The notes below the pieces were generated by a model. That model made no database searches. It worked only from the letters and a program-made list of their open reading frames with translations, and was not told the origin of the DNA. From contig NZ_JAFFJV010000005.1 in NCBI RefSeq assembly GCF_016924645.1, positions 203,823 through 267,822 of the forward strand: DNA of 64,000 nucleotides. Reading direction: 5' to 3'. This document shows, in pieces, positions 1 to 7,547 of this stretch; within the stretch, counting starts at the first letter, position 1, and each line of letters starts with the position of its first letter. The position numbers and the translations under genes were made by a program. Source of the DNA: Rufibacter psychrotolerans (GTDB lineage: Bacteria; Bacteroidota; Bacteroidia; Cytophagales; Hymenobacteraceae).

Positions 1-190
1 AACAAAAAGTAAGGGAGGGCATGGGGGTAAAGGCAAGAGCGGCTGTCAGAAGGTAACAGGTTGCCCTAAAGAGGTTTAGGAAGAAAGAGGCGGGGGACAG
101 TGAGGCGTTTTGAAAAGGGCAGACAACGTAAGAGTTCAGCTAACCTTGGTTTTTGTCTAATTCTATACTACATCATCCAATCCCATTCCT
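1..190. other. Leading non-coding stretch
   Basis: Upstream flank of the first gene. A short open frame beginning at 100 overlaps the real gene in another frame and has no protein-like features. No clean TAnnTTTG promoter box or repeat was seen. Confidence 0.5.
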
Positions 191-1369
191 ATGAAAACAC
201 TCTACATCTTTGTCTTGCTAGGTGCCCTGTGCCTGAGCGCCTTCGCGCAAACCACCGTTACCGTGCCCCGTCAGTCCAAGCACTTTCTCTGGGATGAAGG
301 CAATTGGGAATACGCCAGTGATCAGTTCTATACCTATACTTCCAGGGCGCAGGTGCAGGAGAGTATCATGAAGGTGGGCACCATCAACCAGTCCAGAACG
401 GTGAACACCTATGAGAACAACAGGCTGAAGGAAACCACCGCCCAGTCCTGGTCCATCCTCAACAACGCTTGGGAAGATGTTACCAAATTAATGTACGAGT
501 ATGACGCCAGGGGCAGAACCATGACCATCACCATACAGACCAAGTTCGGCCTTGATCCCCTCAAGAACTCCATCCGGTCGGTGTACACTTACAACGGGAA
601 TGACGCCAACCCCACTACCGTGCTGCACCAGAGCTGGGATGAGGCGGGCAACGCCTGGGAAAACTCTTCCAGAGACACCAACCTCATGTGGTCTACCGAC
701 GGCGCCAACCCCTACGGCCTCATCACCGCCGAAACCCAGGACTACAACAGCAGCACCAACACCTGGGTGAGCACAGAGAGGGTGAACACGTCTTACAACA
801 CCACTACCCGCAAGCTCACCATTACCACCGAGGTGCACACAGGCACCAACTGGGAGAACGATACCCGGGAGATACTGACGTATGACGCCAAGAGGAACAT
901 TGTGAGCATGCTGGACCAGGAGTGGCAGAACAATGCCTGGGCCTTTGATGGCGAAACGCAGATAGACTACATCTACAATGCCAATGATGTGCTCACTGAG
1001 CGGATCACCAAAACCAAAGACGAGGAGACCGGCCCGTTTGAGAACGCCTTCAGAGATGTGTACAGTGATTTCCAGATCTTCAACATCATGAAGTCGCCTG
1101 AGCAGCTGCCCCAGTCGTCGCTGGCCGTGTTCCCCAACCCCACCGCCCAGGACCTGAACATCACCCTCAAGAGCGTAGAGTTCAGGGAGGCGCAGGTAGA
1201 GCTGGTGAACGCGCAGGGAACCAAAGTGTACGAGGCCGCCATCTCGCACCGGTCCCTGGCTGCTGGCGCGCACGTAATCCCAACGGAGCACCTGGCGGCA
1301 GGCATGTACATCCTGCACATCAGAACAGACAACAACAAAGAGATTGCCCGCCGGGTGGTGAAGCACTAG
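191..1369 (+). CDS. Secreted protein with T9SS type A sorting domain
   Basis: A 392-residue exported protein. Residues 1-19 form a signal peptide ending in SAFA before QTT. The middle (about 45-300) consists of loosely repeated units rich in Tyr, Trp and Asn, with recurrent NAW/TYDA/YTYN motifs, resembling repeat regions common in Bacteroidota surface proteins. Residues 309-392 form a typical type A sorting tail: the VFPNPT start, a central LVNAQG strand and a GMYILHI end. The family-based expectation is export by Sec, then secretion or surface anchoring through the type IX machinery. No enzyme motif is visible and the substrate or ligand is unknown. The ATG at 191 is chosen because it directly precedes the hydrophobic leader. 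A strong terminator follows at 1394. Confidence 0.85.
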   Translation: MKTLYIFVLLGALCLSAFAQTTVTVPRQSKHFLWDEGNWEYASDQFYTYTSRAQVQESIMKVGTINQSRTVNTYENNRLKETTAQSWSILNNAWEDVTKLMYEYDARGRTMTITIQTKFGLDPLKNSIRSVYTYNGNDANPTTVLHQSWDEAGNAWENSSRDTNLMWSTDGANPYGLITAETQDYNSSTNTWVSTERVNTSYNTTTRKLTITTEVHTGTNWENDTREILTYDAKRNIVSMLDQEWQNNAWAFDGETQIDYIYNANDVLTERITKTKDEETGPFENAFRDVYSDFQIFNIMKSPEQLPQSSLAVFPNPTAQDLNITLKSVEFREAQVELVNAQGTKVYEAAISHRSLAAGAHVIPTEHLAAGMYILHIRTDNNKEIARRVVKH

Positions 1370-1393
1370 GCAGCAGCTCAGCTCCTTGAAGCC

Positions 1394-1436
1394 AAGGGGC
1401 GCCCGGGAGGTGTCATCTCCCGGGCGCCCCTTTTTT
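1394..1436. terminator. Rho-independent terminator
   Basis: Perfect 16-bp GC-rich stem (1394-1409 with 1417-1432) and a 7-base loop, with a six-T run at 1431-1436. It lies between the convergent T9SS-A gene and the cyanophycinase gene. The A pair at the left foot gives little T-run on the minus strand, so it mainly serves the plus-strand gene. Confidence 0.9.
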
Positions 1437-1444
1437 GCGGGGTA

Positions 1445-2284
1445 CTAGCGGGCGGCCTGCGTTCTGGTGGTAAGCTTTCGCTTCTGCTGCGACACCTTCC
1501 GGAAGACGCGGTCAGACAGGCAGTATTCATGGCCTTCCACCAGCAGGTGCATGGTAAGGTTCTCAATGGCGATGGGCTCGCCTTCGTCCACCTCCTCCAG
1601 GTTGGAGTACCGCACGTGCGAGCCGTCCATGATGGTGACCACCCCAGCCCCGAACACCTCTATGTGGTTGCCCCCTTTGATGATGATGCCCGTTTCCTCA
1701 CCCAGGCCCACGCCCACAAACTGCGGGCGCTTGGTCACCGCATGGGCCAGGCGGCCAAAGCGGCCCCGCTCGGTAAAATGGGTGTCAATGAACACGTTCT
1801 GGATGAACGAGAGCCCCTCAGTGGTCTTTACCTCGCCCTTCACCAGGGAGTAATACCCGTAGCCCTCATAGATCATGCGGTTAGACATGGCCGCCGCCCC
1901 GGCGCTGGTGCCCGAGATGGTGATCTCTTCCTCCATAAACCGGGTCTGCATGAGTTGGTGGAGCTTGGTGCCGCCCAGGAATTCCTTTAGCCGTAGCTGG
2001 TTGCCGCCCGTGAAGAAAATCACCTGGGCCTGCTCAATGCGGGAGATGTTCTCGGGCCGGTCTGCTTCATTGTCTTCGTCAATGTGCATGAACCGCACGC
2101 TGCTGCAGCCCAGCTCCTCAAAGGCTTCTTTGTAGGCCTGCCCAGACTCCATGGGCTCCAGCGTGGCCGTGGTAATGACCTCTATGTTAGAGTGCACGCT
2201 GCAGATCTCAGACCTGATCAGGTTGATTAAGACGTCATCATCGCCGCCGCCCAGGGCTATAAGGGTTCCTTTAGGGGTTTGCAT
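1445..2284 (-). CDS. Cyanophycinase (peptidase S51 family)
   Basis: A 279-residue serine exopeptidase of the cyanophycinase type, which in characterised members releases beta-Asp-Arg dipeptides from cyanophycin. Evidence: an N-terminal GTLIALGGGDDD strand-loop, a TGGNQ motif, and the nucleophile elbow GTSAGAAAMS with Ser127 counted from this start. These are the expected S51 features at the expected spacing. No signal peptide is present, so it is probably cytoplasmic. The frame is open 14 codons further upstream, but the ATG at 2284 opens directly onto the conserved QTPKGTLIALGGG and is preferred. No cyanophycin synthetase gene (cphA) lies in the window. The enzyme may therefore act on a storage polymer encoded elsewhere, on imported material, or on other isoaspartyl peptides. 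Confidence 0.88.
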   Translation of the reverse strand: MQTPKGTLIALGGGDDDVLINLIRSEICSVHSNIEVITTATLEPMESGQAYKEAFEELGCSSVRFMHIDEDNEADRPENISRIEQAQVIFFTGGNQLRLKEFLGGTKLHQLMQTRFMEEEITISGTSAGAAAMSNRMIYEGYGYYSLVKGEVKTTEGLSFIQNVFIDTHFTERGRFGRLAHAVTKRPQFVGVGLGEETGIIIKGGNHIEVFGAGVVTIMDGSHVRYSNLEEVDEGEPIAIENLTMHLLVEGHEYCLSDRVFRKVSQQKRKLTTRTQAAR

Positions 2285-2458
2285 GGTAATCTGGGTTAGG
2301 GTAAACGGTGCAAAGGGTTCTCTCATCCCCTACGCGAGAATGCCGCCCAGGGGTGGTGCTGCCGGAGATAGTTTCTAAAATAGCGCAGAAATCGCTCGCG
2401 TCAAAGGCCGGGCACGGGCCTCAACGATATATGGGCGCCATACGTATTTTCTGTTGAT

Positions 2459-3808
2459 ATGAAGATTGAGCAATTTGAAGACAAAGGACTCGCCCAGTTC
2501 TCCTACATTGTCATGAGCGAAGCCGAGATAGCCGTCATTGACCCGGCGCGTGACCCCAGGCCGTACGAGGAGTATGCCATGCTGCACGACGCCAAAATTG
2601 TGGCCATCATAGAGACGCATCCGCACGCCGACTTTGTGAGCGGGCACCTGGAGCTGTCTGAGGCCCGGCAGGCGCCCATTTACGTGAGCAAACGGGCCGG
2701 GGCCACCTACAAGCACCAGCCCTTTGACGAGGGCGACCACCTGAAGATTGGCCAGGTAACCCTGGAGGCCCTCAACACGCCCGGCCATTCGCCAGACAGT
2801 ATCTCCATTTTGCTGCGCGACCCCAGCGGCAGGGAACACGCCGTTTTCACCGGCGACACGCTCTTTGTGGGCGACGTGGGCCGGCCAGACCTGCGCGAAA
2901 ACGTGGGCAACGAAACCGCCGCGCGCGAAGAACTGGCCCGCCAGATGTACCATTCTACCCGCCAGAAACTCATGCAGTTGCCAGACCACGTGCTGGTGTA
3001 CCCGGCGCACGGGGCCGGTAGCCTCTGCGGCAAATCCATGAGCCAGGCCAAGTCCAGCACCATTGGCGCCGAGAAAGCCTCTAACCCCGCCCTGCAGCCC
3101 ATGACGGAAGAGGAGTTTGTAGCATTTATCACCGCCGACCTGCCCTTTGTGCCCAAGTACTTTGCCTATGACGTGCGCCTGAACCAGAAAGGGGCGCCCA
3201 ACTTTCTCACGTCCATCAAGCAGGTGCCCATCATCGCATCAGACCATGACCTGGACGAGGAAAGCCTCATCATTGACACCCGGCCGCAGGACCAATTCAA
3301 GCAGGGGCATCTGCCCGGCGCCATCAACCTCCAGGACGGGCCCAAGTTTGAAACCTGGCTGGGCTCCATTGTGTGGCCAGATGAAACCTTCTACCTCATT
3401 GGCGAAGACGAGGAAAAACTGCGCGACCTGGTGTGCCGGGCCTCCCGGATTGGCTACGAGCCCCTGATTGTGGGCGCCATGCCCGTGCCGCCCACCGGGT
3501 CAGAGCAGCTGCCCCTGCTGGACCTGGACCACTTCAGGGCCCACCCAGAGCAGTACACCATCATAGACGTGCGCAACGAGAGCGAGGTGCGGGAAAAACC
3601 GGTGTTCAAAGGTGCCCTGTCGGTGCCGCTGCCGGAGCTGCGGGAGCGCCTGCCCGAGATCCCCACGGAGAAGCCCCTGGTGCTGCACTGCGCGGGCGGT
3701 TACCGGTCGGCGGTGGCGGCCAGTATTGTGGCCCAGTTTGTCACAGGCGTGCCGGTCTATGACCTGGGCGACGCCATTTCTGAGTTCAACGGCTCCCGGA
3801 AAGCGTAA
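2459..3808 (+). CDS. MBL-fold hydrolase with two rhodanese domains (persulfide dioxygenase/sulfurtransferase type)
   Basis: A 449-residue cytoplasmic protein. Residues 1-245 form a glyoxalase-II/ETHE1-like metallo-beta-lactamase domain: THPHADF (His54, His56, Asp58), TPGHS (His110) and TGDTLFVGD (Asp133). As in CstB-type proteins, the usual last His of HxHxDH is Phe59. Residues 265-350 form a rhodanese domain with no Cys in the active-site loop (sequence around FYLIGEDEE), so it is probably catalytically dead. Residues 355-449 form a second rhodanese with the intact loop CAGGYRS (Cys411). In the family, the MBL domain oxidises a persulfide to sulfite using Fe(II) and the rhodanese moves sulfane sulfur. 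A role in sulfide or persulfide detoxification is inferred; no sulfide:quinone reductase gene is adjacent. Confidence 0.85.
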   Translation: MKIEQFEDKGLAQFSYIVMSEAEIAVIDPARDPRPYEEYAMLHDAKIVAIIETHPHADFVSGHLELSEARQAPIYVSKRAGATYKHQPFDEGDHLKIGQVTLEALNTPGHSPDSISILLRDPSGREHAVFTGDTLFVGDVGRPDLRENVGNETAAREELARQMYHSTRQKLMQLPDHVLVYPAHGAGSLCGKSMSQAKSSTIGAEKASNPALQPMTEEEFVAFITADLPFVPKYFAYDVRLNQKGAPNFLTSIKQVPIIASDHDLDEESLIIDTRPQDQFKQGHLPGAINLQDGPKFETWLGSIVWPDETFYLIGEDEEKLRDLVCRASRIGYEPLIVGAMPVPPTGSEQLPLLDLDHFRAHPEQYTIIDVRNESEVREKPVFKGALSVPLPELRERLPEIPTEKPLVLHCAGGYRSAVAASIVAQFVTGVPVYDLGDAISEFNGSRKA

Positions 3809-3837
3809 GAGAGGCGGCATTGATACCGGTCGGCGAT

Positions 3838-3877
3838 GGGTTTTAGGGGTGTTTTTTAGAAAACGGCCCCAAACCGG
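3838..3877. repeat. Dispersed palindrome copy A
   Basis: Copy of the window-wide imperfect palindrome: a TTTTAGGGGTGTTTT-like left arm and GAAAACGGCCCCAAAC right arm. It starts 30 bases after the MBL-rhodanese stop. The right arm can also pair with GTTTGGGGC at 3887-3895, giving an alternative 9-bp hairpin followed by TGTTT that could act as a terminator. Confidence 0.65.
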
Positions 3878-4103
3878 AGTGCTGGCGTTTGGGGCTGTTT
3901 GGGCCGGCCCTTTGGGGTAAATGCTATGCCAGCACAGGGGCACCCGGTGCCGCCGGCTGGGCCGGTTTAGGCGCAAAGCCTTGGCCGCTTGGGCTAAAAG
4001 TCCTAACTTCGGGTAATACAGGTGCAAAGGGCGTTTACCGCTGGCATCTCAACGTTCACCCTGAAGAAGGACCTGAACCCTTAGGGGCCGGTCTGTTTTG
4101 CGT

Positions 4104-4907
4104 ATGTTTTTGCTATTCCGTCGTTCTCTTTTCTGTCTCTTCCTGCTTATTTCCTTATCGGCCCCGGCGCAAATCCTGAACGTGGAGAAATCCAGGGTAG
4201 AGCGCGACTCCTCTCATTACTTCACCGGCAAGGCTGGCCTGAACCTGAACCTGTTTAACCGGGCCGTGGGCAAGGAGGGCAAAACCGACCACTACATTGG
4301 CCTGACGGGGAGCGGCAACATTGGCTATGTCTCTGAGCACAACACCTACCTGCTGCTGGCTTCCTACAATTACGTGCGACTGAAGGGCGAAACCCAGGTA
4401 GAGACCGGGTACGTGCACGGCCGGGTAACTTTCAGGCGGAAGGAACGGCTGTCCTATGAGACCTACGCCCAGGGCCAGTACGACTACAACCGGGGGCTGG
4501 AGTTCAGGGCCTTGGTGGGCGCAGGCATCCGGTACACGGTGGTGCAGAAGGCGAACATCAGGTTTAACCTGGGTACCGGCGTCATGTACGAGCACGAGCG
4601 CTGGCGCAACCAGGAAGAAGACCGCTACATTAAGAAAGACATTCCCAAGCTGTCTAACTACGCCAGCATCCGGCTGCCCCTGAACCCGTACCTGGAGCTG
4701 AGCACCATCCATTACTACCAGGTGGGCTATGACCAACCGGCGGAAATGGCCCGGCACCGCTTCAGCGGCGATATCTCCATTGTCACCAAGATCAACAACC
4801 GGTTTCAGCTGATCACCAACTTCTCGCACACCTATGAGAACCGGCCCATTGTGCCCATCCCCAACTACCTGTACAGCCTCACCAACGGCATTCAGGTGAG
4901 TTTCTAA
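4104..4907 (+). CDS. DUF481 outer-membrane beta-barrel protein
   Basis: A 267-residue protein. Residues 1-22 form a signal peptide (hydrophobic stretch to LSAPAQ). The rest is alternating polar/aromatic beta-strand sequence with the NLFNRAVGKEG, GNIGYVSEHNTY, YETYAQGQYDYNRGLEFRALVGAG and GTGVMYEHER blocks typical of DUF481, ending in an aromatic C-terminal residue (GIQVSF), as outer-membrane barrels do. The function of the family is not established; a small outer-membrane channel or structural barrel is the usual reading. A TTG two codons upstream (4098) is in frame, but the ATG at 4104 is the better start. It stands alone, with the palindrome region before it and a non-coding stretch after it. 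Confidence 0.8.
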   Translation: MFLLFRRSLFCLFLLISLSAPAQILNVEKSRVERDSSHYFTGKAGLNLNLFNRAVGKEGKTDHYIGLTGSGNIGYVSEHNTYLLLASYNYVRLKGETQVETGYVHGRVTFRRKERLSYETYAQGQYDYNRGLEFRALVGAGIRYTVVQKANIRFNLGTGVMYEHERWRNQEEDRYIKKDIPKLSNYASIRLPLNPYLELSTIHYYQVGYDQPAEMARHRFSGDISIVTKINNRFQLITNFSHTYENRPIVPIPNYLYSLTNGIQVSF

Positions 4908-5227
4908 GCGACGTACACGCAGATTGAGGCTGCGTTCAGGTTATCAATGAGAATACCAACACTGGCGACCGGGCGACCGGTGATGACGCTGGCCGCCGGC
5001 GATGGGGCATTGAAAAGCGCATCATTATCGGCAGAGGAGGAGCTTCAAAGTTCCGGCCATCCATGGCAGCCTTTGAACGCAGCGGAGCGGATGGGAGCCT
5101 CTGATAGGCAAAGAAAGGCGCTTTGGGTAGCTGTCCGTAAAGGAGACGTTGCTTTAGAAATACAGCGGCGGTGCCACGCATAAGGTCTTTTCGCTGCTGC
5201 TATGTGCTTGCGGTAGGAGGCTCTCCA
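4908..5227. other. Intergenic, nothing recognised
   Basis: About 320 bases between the DUF481 barrel gene and the convergent arfB. An open frame at 4947-5183 has no signal peptide, no family resemblance and an improbable residue composition; I treat it as non-coding. Confidence 0.5.
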
Positions 5228-5269
5228 GTTGTTTTGGGGCTCTTTTTCAGGAAAGGGCGGTAAAACAGC
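5228..5269. repeat. Dispersed palindrome copy B
   Basis: A GTTGTTTTGGGGCTC left arm and a degenerate GGGCGGTAAAACAGC right arm, directly abutting the stop codon of arfB (5270-5272), on its downstream side. Confidence 0.6.
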
Positions 5270-5674
5270 TTACTCCATCCGGCCCCTGAACCCGCGGTTG
5301 GCTTTCTTCTGGCTTTGCTTCTGTTTGCTCAGGAGCCGCTTCTGCACGGCGGCTTTGGAGGGACGGGTGCGTTTGCGCGGCTTGGATCGGTGCAGGGCCT
5401 GTTCCAGCACCTCGTACAGCTTCTGCACCACCAGTTCCTTGTTAGCCAGCTGGCTGCGGTCTTCCTGGCTGGCCAGGTGCAGGAAACCCTCTTTGTTGAG
5501 TCTGGGGCCCAGTTTCTCCAGGAGCAGCTCTTTCTGTTCGGGGCTGAGCAAGGCGGAGCCTTCAATGGAGAACCAAACCTCTACCCGGCTGGCCACCTTG
5601 TTCACATTCTGCCCGCCCGGGCCACTGCTGCGCGAGGTTTGAAACGTCAATTCTGGGGTTAAATCTGGTAGCAT
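5270..5674 (-). CDS. arfB: Alternative ribosome-rescue factor ArfB (YaeJ/ICT1-type peptidyl-tRNA hydrolase)
   Basis: A 134-residue protein close to the usual length of about 140. ArfB releases nascent chains from ribosomes stalled without a stop codon by hydrolysing peptidyl-tRNA. Residues 8-30 carry the release-factor signature SSGPGGQNVNKV, with the catalytic GGQ at 20-22. The C-terminal third is strongly basic (KPRKRTRPSK, KKANRGFRGR), as expected for the tail that enters the empty mRNA channel. There is no codon-recognition domain, which separates it from RF1/RF2. The frame is open 27 codons further upstream, but the ATG at 5674 gives the family start (LPDLTPELTFQ) and is chosen. Confidence 0.92.
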   Translation of the reverse strand: MLPDLTPELTFQTSRSSGPGGQNVNKVASRVEVWFSIEGSALLSPEQKELLLEKLGPRLNKEGFLHLASQEDRSQLANKELVVQKLYEVLEQALHRSKPRKRTRPSKAAVQKRLLSKQKQSQKKANRGFRGRME

Positions 5675-6056
5675 AGAGTAAGAGTACGGGCCCTCCCCAA
5701 AGAAGATGGTCCTCCTTGCAAAGAAACCGCAGGGAGCTTGGCCTACCTGGCGCATGATTAGCCTTGGTCTCTGTGTGCCCGACCGCCTGGCAACTACTGT
5801 TCACTTCTGGACAATCCTGGTTCAGGGGCGGACACTCTTTTAGAGGAGGTTATGTGCAAACACCTGTATATCAACAATTTAAATAATGGCACGACATTGG
5901 GAAAGAAACTAACCAGAACAGGCAACCAAAGAAGCAGGGTCTGCATCTTTTAATTGAAGCGGTTGCACAGGAGCCCAGACCAGCAGCAGTTTTTGCTGGA
6001 GCATGCAACCAATCAGAAAAGCAAGTGTCTATCCATCAACGTTACTACCTAAAGCC
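5675..6056. other. Intergenic, nothing recognised
   Basis: About 380 bases upstream of arfB. Only short frames overlapping arfB in other registers are open. It becomes AT-richer near 5860-5960. No repeat, hairpin or clear promoter box was seen. Confidence 0.45.
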
Positions 6057-6254
6057 ATGAAAGTAATTGTCCTCTTATTCGCCATGTGTATTGGATCTGG
6101 CCTGGCCTTGAAAGACGCCCTGAGCGGGCTCAACTACAAGCAGGAAGTGATCTACATTAACCAGACAGGCAAGCGCATGCCGGCCCCCACCGCTGAAGCC
6201 AACGCTACGGCCTGTAGTTTCGGCACGGCCGGCAAGGTGACCTTCAGCGCCTAG
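6057..6254 (+). CDS. Possible small secreted protein
   Basis: A 65-residue candidate. Starting at the ATG 6057 it begins MKVIVLLFAMCIGSGLA, which looks like a signal peptide, followed by about 45 residues without a recognised motif (two Cys in all, one inside the leader). The frame also extends 18 codons upstream to 6003, but the later start places the hydrophobic segment at the N-terminus. A palindrome copy follows 16 bases after the stop. There is no homology I can name. The evidence is only the leader-like start and the intact frame, so it could be spurious. Confidence 0.35.
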   Translation: MKVIVLLFAMCIGSGLALKDALSGLNYKQEVIYINQTGKRMPAPTAEANATACSFGTAGKVTFSA

Positions 6255-6270
6255 TCGCCACCACGCCGCT

Positions 6271-6314
6271 CTGCCGTTTTGGGGGTGATTTTGCCAAACA
6301 AGCCCCAGAACAGC
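6271..6314. repeat. Dispersed palindrome copy C
   Basis: A CTGCCGTTTTGGGGGTG left arm and CCAAACAAGCCCCAGAACAGC right arm. It lies between a possible plus-strand small gene and the minus-strand gene ending at 6319, a terminator-like position. Confidence 0.65.
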
Positions 6315-6318
6315 CGCG

Positions 6319-6864
6319 CTAAAACCAGGAAGAAGCCTTCTTCTTTTTATCCTTGTCTTTGCCCTTGTTCTTGGGGGTGAAGATGCTCTTGATGATTTGC
6401 CCCGGGGTGGGCGGTTTCTCCCGCACCAGCACGTACCTGATGGAGAAAGCCCCACCCATGTTGAACCACTCCTCGTGTTTGAGGTGGATGGCAGGCTTCA
6501 GGTCCGCCGAGAGCAGGAACGGGAGTCCGTTCACCTTGTACTCTATCCCCCCGATGACGTCAAACCCGTAAATGGCGCCATAGTCTTTGAGGCGGCCGCC
6601 GTGCAGGCCCCCGCCCATGTAGTAATTGAACCGCTGGCCTAACATAGGGAAATGCTGCTCTGCCAACACCGTGGCCGTAATTTGCCGGGGAGCAGCCGTC
6701 ACTATCCCTTCCAGCGTGGTGCGGTCCAGGATCTTTTGCTGAACGGTAAGCCCAAATTCGTCATTGCCAATCCGGAGGCCGGCGGCGGTTTTATAGCGTT
6801 GCGCCACGGCTGGCAGACAGCTCAGGAAACTAAGCCCCAACCCTAGCAGGAAAACTTTCTTCAT
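6319..6864 (-). CDS. Exported hypothetical protein, probable small beta-barrel
   Basis: A 181-residue protein. Residues 1-21 are a signal peptide (KKVFLLGLGLSFLS...AVAQ). The body alternates polar and hydrophobic residues with Gly-rich turns (YYMGGGLHGGRLKDYG, YGFDVIGGIEYKV), as in small outer-membrane barrels. The last 25 residues are strongly basic and low-complexity (PKNKGKDKDKKKKASSWF) and end in Phe. No named family is recognised with confidence. The frame is open 24 codons upstream, but the ATG at 6864 starts the leader. It is transcribed alone, with the BlaI regulatory region behind it; nothing in the sequence shows that the two are linked. Confidence 0.7.
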   Translation of the reverse strand: MKKVFLLGLGLSFLSCLPAVAQRYKTAAGLRIGNDEFGLTVQQKILDRTTLEGIVTAAPRQITATVLAEQHFPMLGQRFNYYMGGGLHGGRLKDYGAIYGFDVIGGIEYKVNGLPFLLSADLKPAIHLKHEEWFNMGGAFSIRYVLVREKPPTPGQIIKSIFTPKNKGKDKDKKKKASSWF

Positions 6865-7053
6865 GCGGTAAAGTACGGAAGAGATTGCCAAACAGCCGTG
6901 CCCAAAGCAGGGGCTGTCTGCCTCCTGAACGGCCAACGCCCCCAGATTCGTTTACCCCACCGCTTTATTAATTAGCAGGCATGGTGCCAGGTGTAAACCA
7001 ACCCTATGGGAATCAGACATATAAGAGCGTAGGGGCTGTTGCGGGTATTAACT

Positions 7054-7125
7054 ACGAAAAAATTCGTGCTAAACGTTTCCTTTTTACGAAATGCTTCGTA
7101 TACTTGTCTACGAAGTTAGTCGTAG
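7054..7125. promoter_or_regulatory. Three TACGA/TCGTA dyads, candidate BlaI operators
   Basis: Three inverted repeats stand in a row before the BlaI gene: ACGAA-AAAA-TTCGT (7054-7067), TACGAA-ATGC-TTCGTA (7085-7100) and CTACGA-AGTTAG-TCGTAG (7108-7125). All arms are perfect and share the ACGA core; centre spacings are 32 and 24 bp. BlaI/MecI repressors bind short dyads beginning TAC and ending GTA, and are autoregulated. The position 21-92 bases before the start codon fits, so this is inferred to be the self-operator of the operon. Confidence 0.7.
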
Positions 7126-7145
7126 AACGAGAGAGGCCAGCCACC

Positions 7146-7547
7146 ATGGAAAACAACGCACCCCCCAAACCCACCGAAACCGAACTGGAAATCCTGCAGA
7201 TCCTGTGGCAACACGGGCCCAGCACCGTCCGGTTTGTGAACGAAGCGCAGAACAAGACCAAAGAGACCGGCTACACCACCACCCTCAAGCTGCTGCAGAT
7301 CATGTTTGAGAAAAACCTGGTCCTGCGCGATGAGGAAAGCCGCTCGCACGTGTACCGCGCCGCCGTCACCGAGGAAGAAACCCAGCAACGCCTCCTGGAC
7401 CGGTTCCTGGACACCACGTTCCGGGGCTCGGCCATGAAACTGGTAATGCAGGCCCTGGGCAACCACCGCACCACCCCCGCTGAATTAGACCAAATCCGCC
7501 ACCTTTTGAAAAAACTTGAAAATGACTCCTCAAACGCTGATCTATGA
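7146..7547 (+). CDS. BlaI/MecI/CopY family transcriptional repressor
   Basis: A 133-residue winged-helix repressor. Residues 8-80 carry the family pattern: PTETELEILQILWQHGPSTV (first helices), TGYTTTLKLLQIMFEKNLV (recognition helix and wing) and a following SHVYRAAV strand. The C-terminal half is the dimerisation and cleavage region. In the family the dimer represses its own operon until an M56 antirepressor signals, leading to its proteolysis. The ATG at 7146 is selected because it starts the family N-terminus; the upstream extension would run through the three dyads. The stop overlaps the next gene by 26 bases, so translation of repressor and sensor is probably coupled. Targets beyond its own promoter are unknown; no beta-lactamase gene is adjacent. 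Confidence 0.92.
   Translation: MENNAPPKPTETELEILQILWQHGPSTVRFVNEAQNKTKETGYTTTLKLLQIMFEKNLVLRDEESRSHVYRAAVTEEETQQRLLDRFLDTTFRGSAMKLVMQALGNHRTTPAELDQIRHLLKKLENDSSNADL

Noticed and set aside
488..1366. 292-residue minus-strand frame opposite the first T9SS-A gene
   Set aside because: Val/His/Gly-rich shadow of a GC-rich gene; the plus-strand product has a leader and a sorting domain.
4947..5183. 78-residue plus-strand frame after the DUF481 gene
   Set aside because: No leader, no motif, and it lies in a region with no sign of coding selection.
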